Shown here: positions 5,784 through 5,821 of the stretch, piece by piece | Numbering within the stretch: the stretch's first letter is position 1 | Layout: every line of letters starts with the position of its first letter | Origin: DATIXD01 sp035518875 | Lineage (GTDB): Bacteria; Pseudomonadota; Gammaproteobacteria; Methylococcales; Methylococcaceae | Assembly (NCBI GenBank): GCA_035518875.1 | Contig: DATIXD010000259.1 | Location: 1 to 5,821 of the forward strand | Direction: 5' to 3' | DNA: 5,821 nucleotides | Made by a program: the position numbers and the translations under genes | The notes under the pieces: model-generated | The model's database searches: none | Told to the model about the DNA's origin: nothing | Seen by the model: only the letters and a program-made list of their open reading frames with translations

Positions 5784-5807
5784 TGTCGGAGCAGCCGACA
5801 AGGCTGC
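5784..5807. other. Two overlapping, mutually exclusive hairpins
   Basis: TGTCGG (5784-5789) pairs with CCGACA (5795-5800) around a 5-base loop. GCAGCC (5791-5796) pairs with GGCTGC (5802-5807), also around a 5-base loop. They share bases 5791-5800, so only one can form at a time. A small CTCC-TTTT-GGAG hairpin lies just upstream (5765-5776). The window ends 14 bases later, so what this belongs to cannot be seen. Confidence 0.35.
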
Positions 5808-5821
5808 AATCTTGCTGGTGA

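Larger units (their letters stand above)
5162..5821. other. Gene-poor region with no supported coding sequence
   Basis: About 650 bases without a convincing gene. Open frames exist on both strands but lack ribosome sites, recognisable domains or normal residue use; several are rich in Arg, Ser and Pro, as expected of translated GC-rich noncoding DNA. Two short stretches look more protein-like: plus-strand 5302-5409 (RLRKEFEEIVAAGGSPRERM and onward) and plus-strand 5450-5512 (ASALADDALLAQADQILYAL, ending in a stop). They lie in different frames and could be remnants of decayed genes. From about 5520 to 5760 the sequence has a monotonous GCGAAG/GGACG flavour and contains the hairpin listed separately. 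A TTCTAGAA palindrome lies at 5181-5188, flanked by CGGTT (5178-5182) and AACCG (5191-5195). Confidence 0.55.

Noticed and set aside
5406..5801. Minus-strand open frame of 131 codons, and overlapping frames on both strands
   Set aside because: No ribosome site, Arg/Ser/Pro-rich composition, and open frames on both strands at once, as expected in GC-rich noncoding DNA.
5162..5821. CRISPR array, tRNA or insertion-sequence end
   Set aside because: No regularly spaced direct repeats, no cloverleaf with an anticodon arm, and no transposase or paired terminal repeats could be found by eye.

Overview
The window reads as a piece of a methylotroph genome, most likely a gammaproteobacterial methanotroph or methylotroph (inferred; there is no rRNA or housekeeping marker to fix the taxon). 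The reasons are gene content and base composition. It carries a NuoE-NuoF fusion subunit closely resembling Fdh1B, the beta subunit of the tungsten formate dehydrogenase described in Methylobacterium. It also carries a two-gene 'quinoprotein relay' set (SoxH-like zinc hydrolase plus fused SoxYZ-like carrier), which in known genomes accompanies PQQ-dependent alcohol dehydrogenases. The DNA is moderately GC-rich.

Layout. Positions 1-1561 (minus strand) hold the first 520 residues of the Fdh1B-like subunit; its C-terminus lies beyond the left edge. A roughly 196-bp divergent intergenic region follows. It has a good sigma70-type promoter for fdh1B and, upstream of it, a TCAT-N8-ATGA palindrome placed where LysR regulators usually bind. 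Positions 1758-4454 (plus strand) are a compact three-gene unit: a LysR-type regulator, a secreted metallo-beta-lactamase-fold hydrolase whose start overlaps the regulator's end, and a secreted SoxY-SoxZ fusion with its single cysteine in a GGC motif. A strong hairpin follows. Convergent to this unit, 4594-5067 (minus strand) encodes a small, acidic, secreted protein made of two PepSY-like repeats, with its own promoter and a hairpin in its leader.

The last roughly 650 bases (5162-5821) have no gene I can support. They hold a long imperfect hairpin around 5581-5644, a pair of overlapping, mutually exclusive small hairpins near the right edge, and short protein-like stretches that may be gene remnants.

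How the parts may work together. Formate oxidation to CO2 with NAD reduction (cytoplasm) is the last step of C1 dissimilation. The PQQ-dehydrogenase-associated SoxYZ/SoxH pair works in the periplasm, near the first step (alcohol oxidation). The LysR gene sits between the two, divergent from one and translationally linked to the other, so it may coordinate both. The carrier's cargo is not known to me. This is the least understood biology here.
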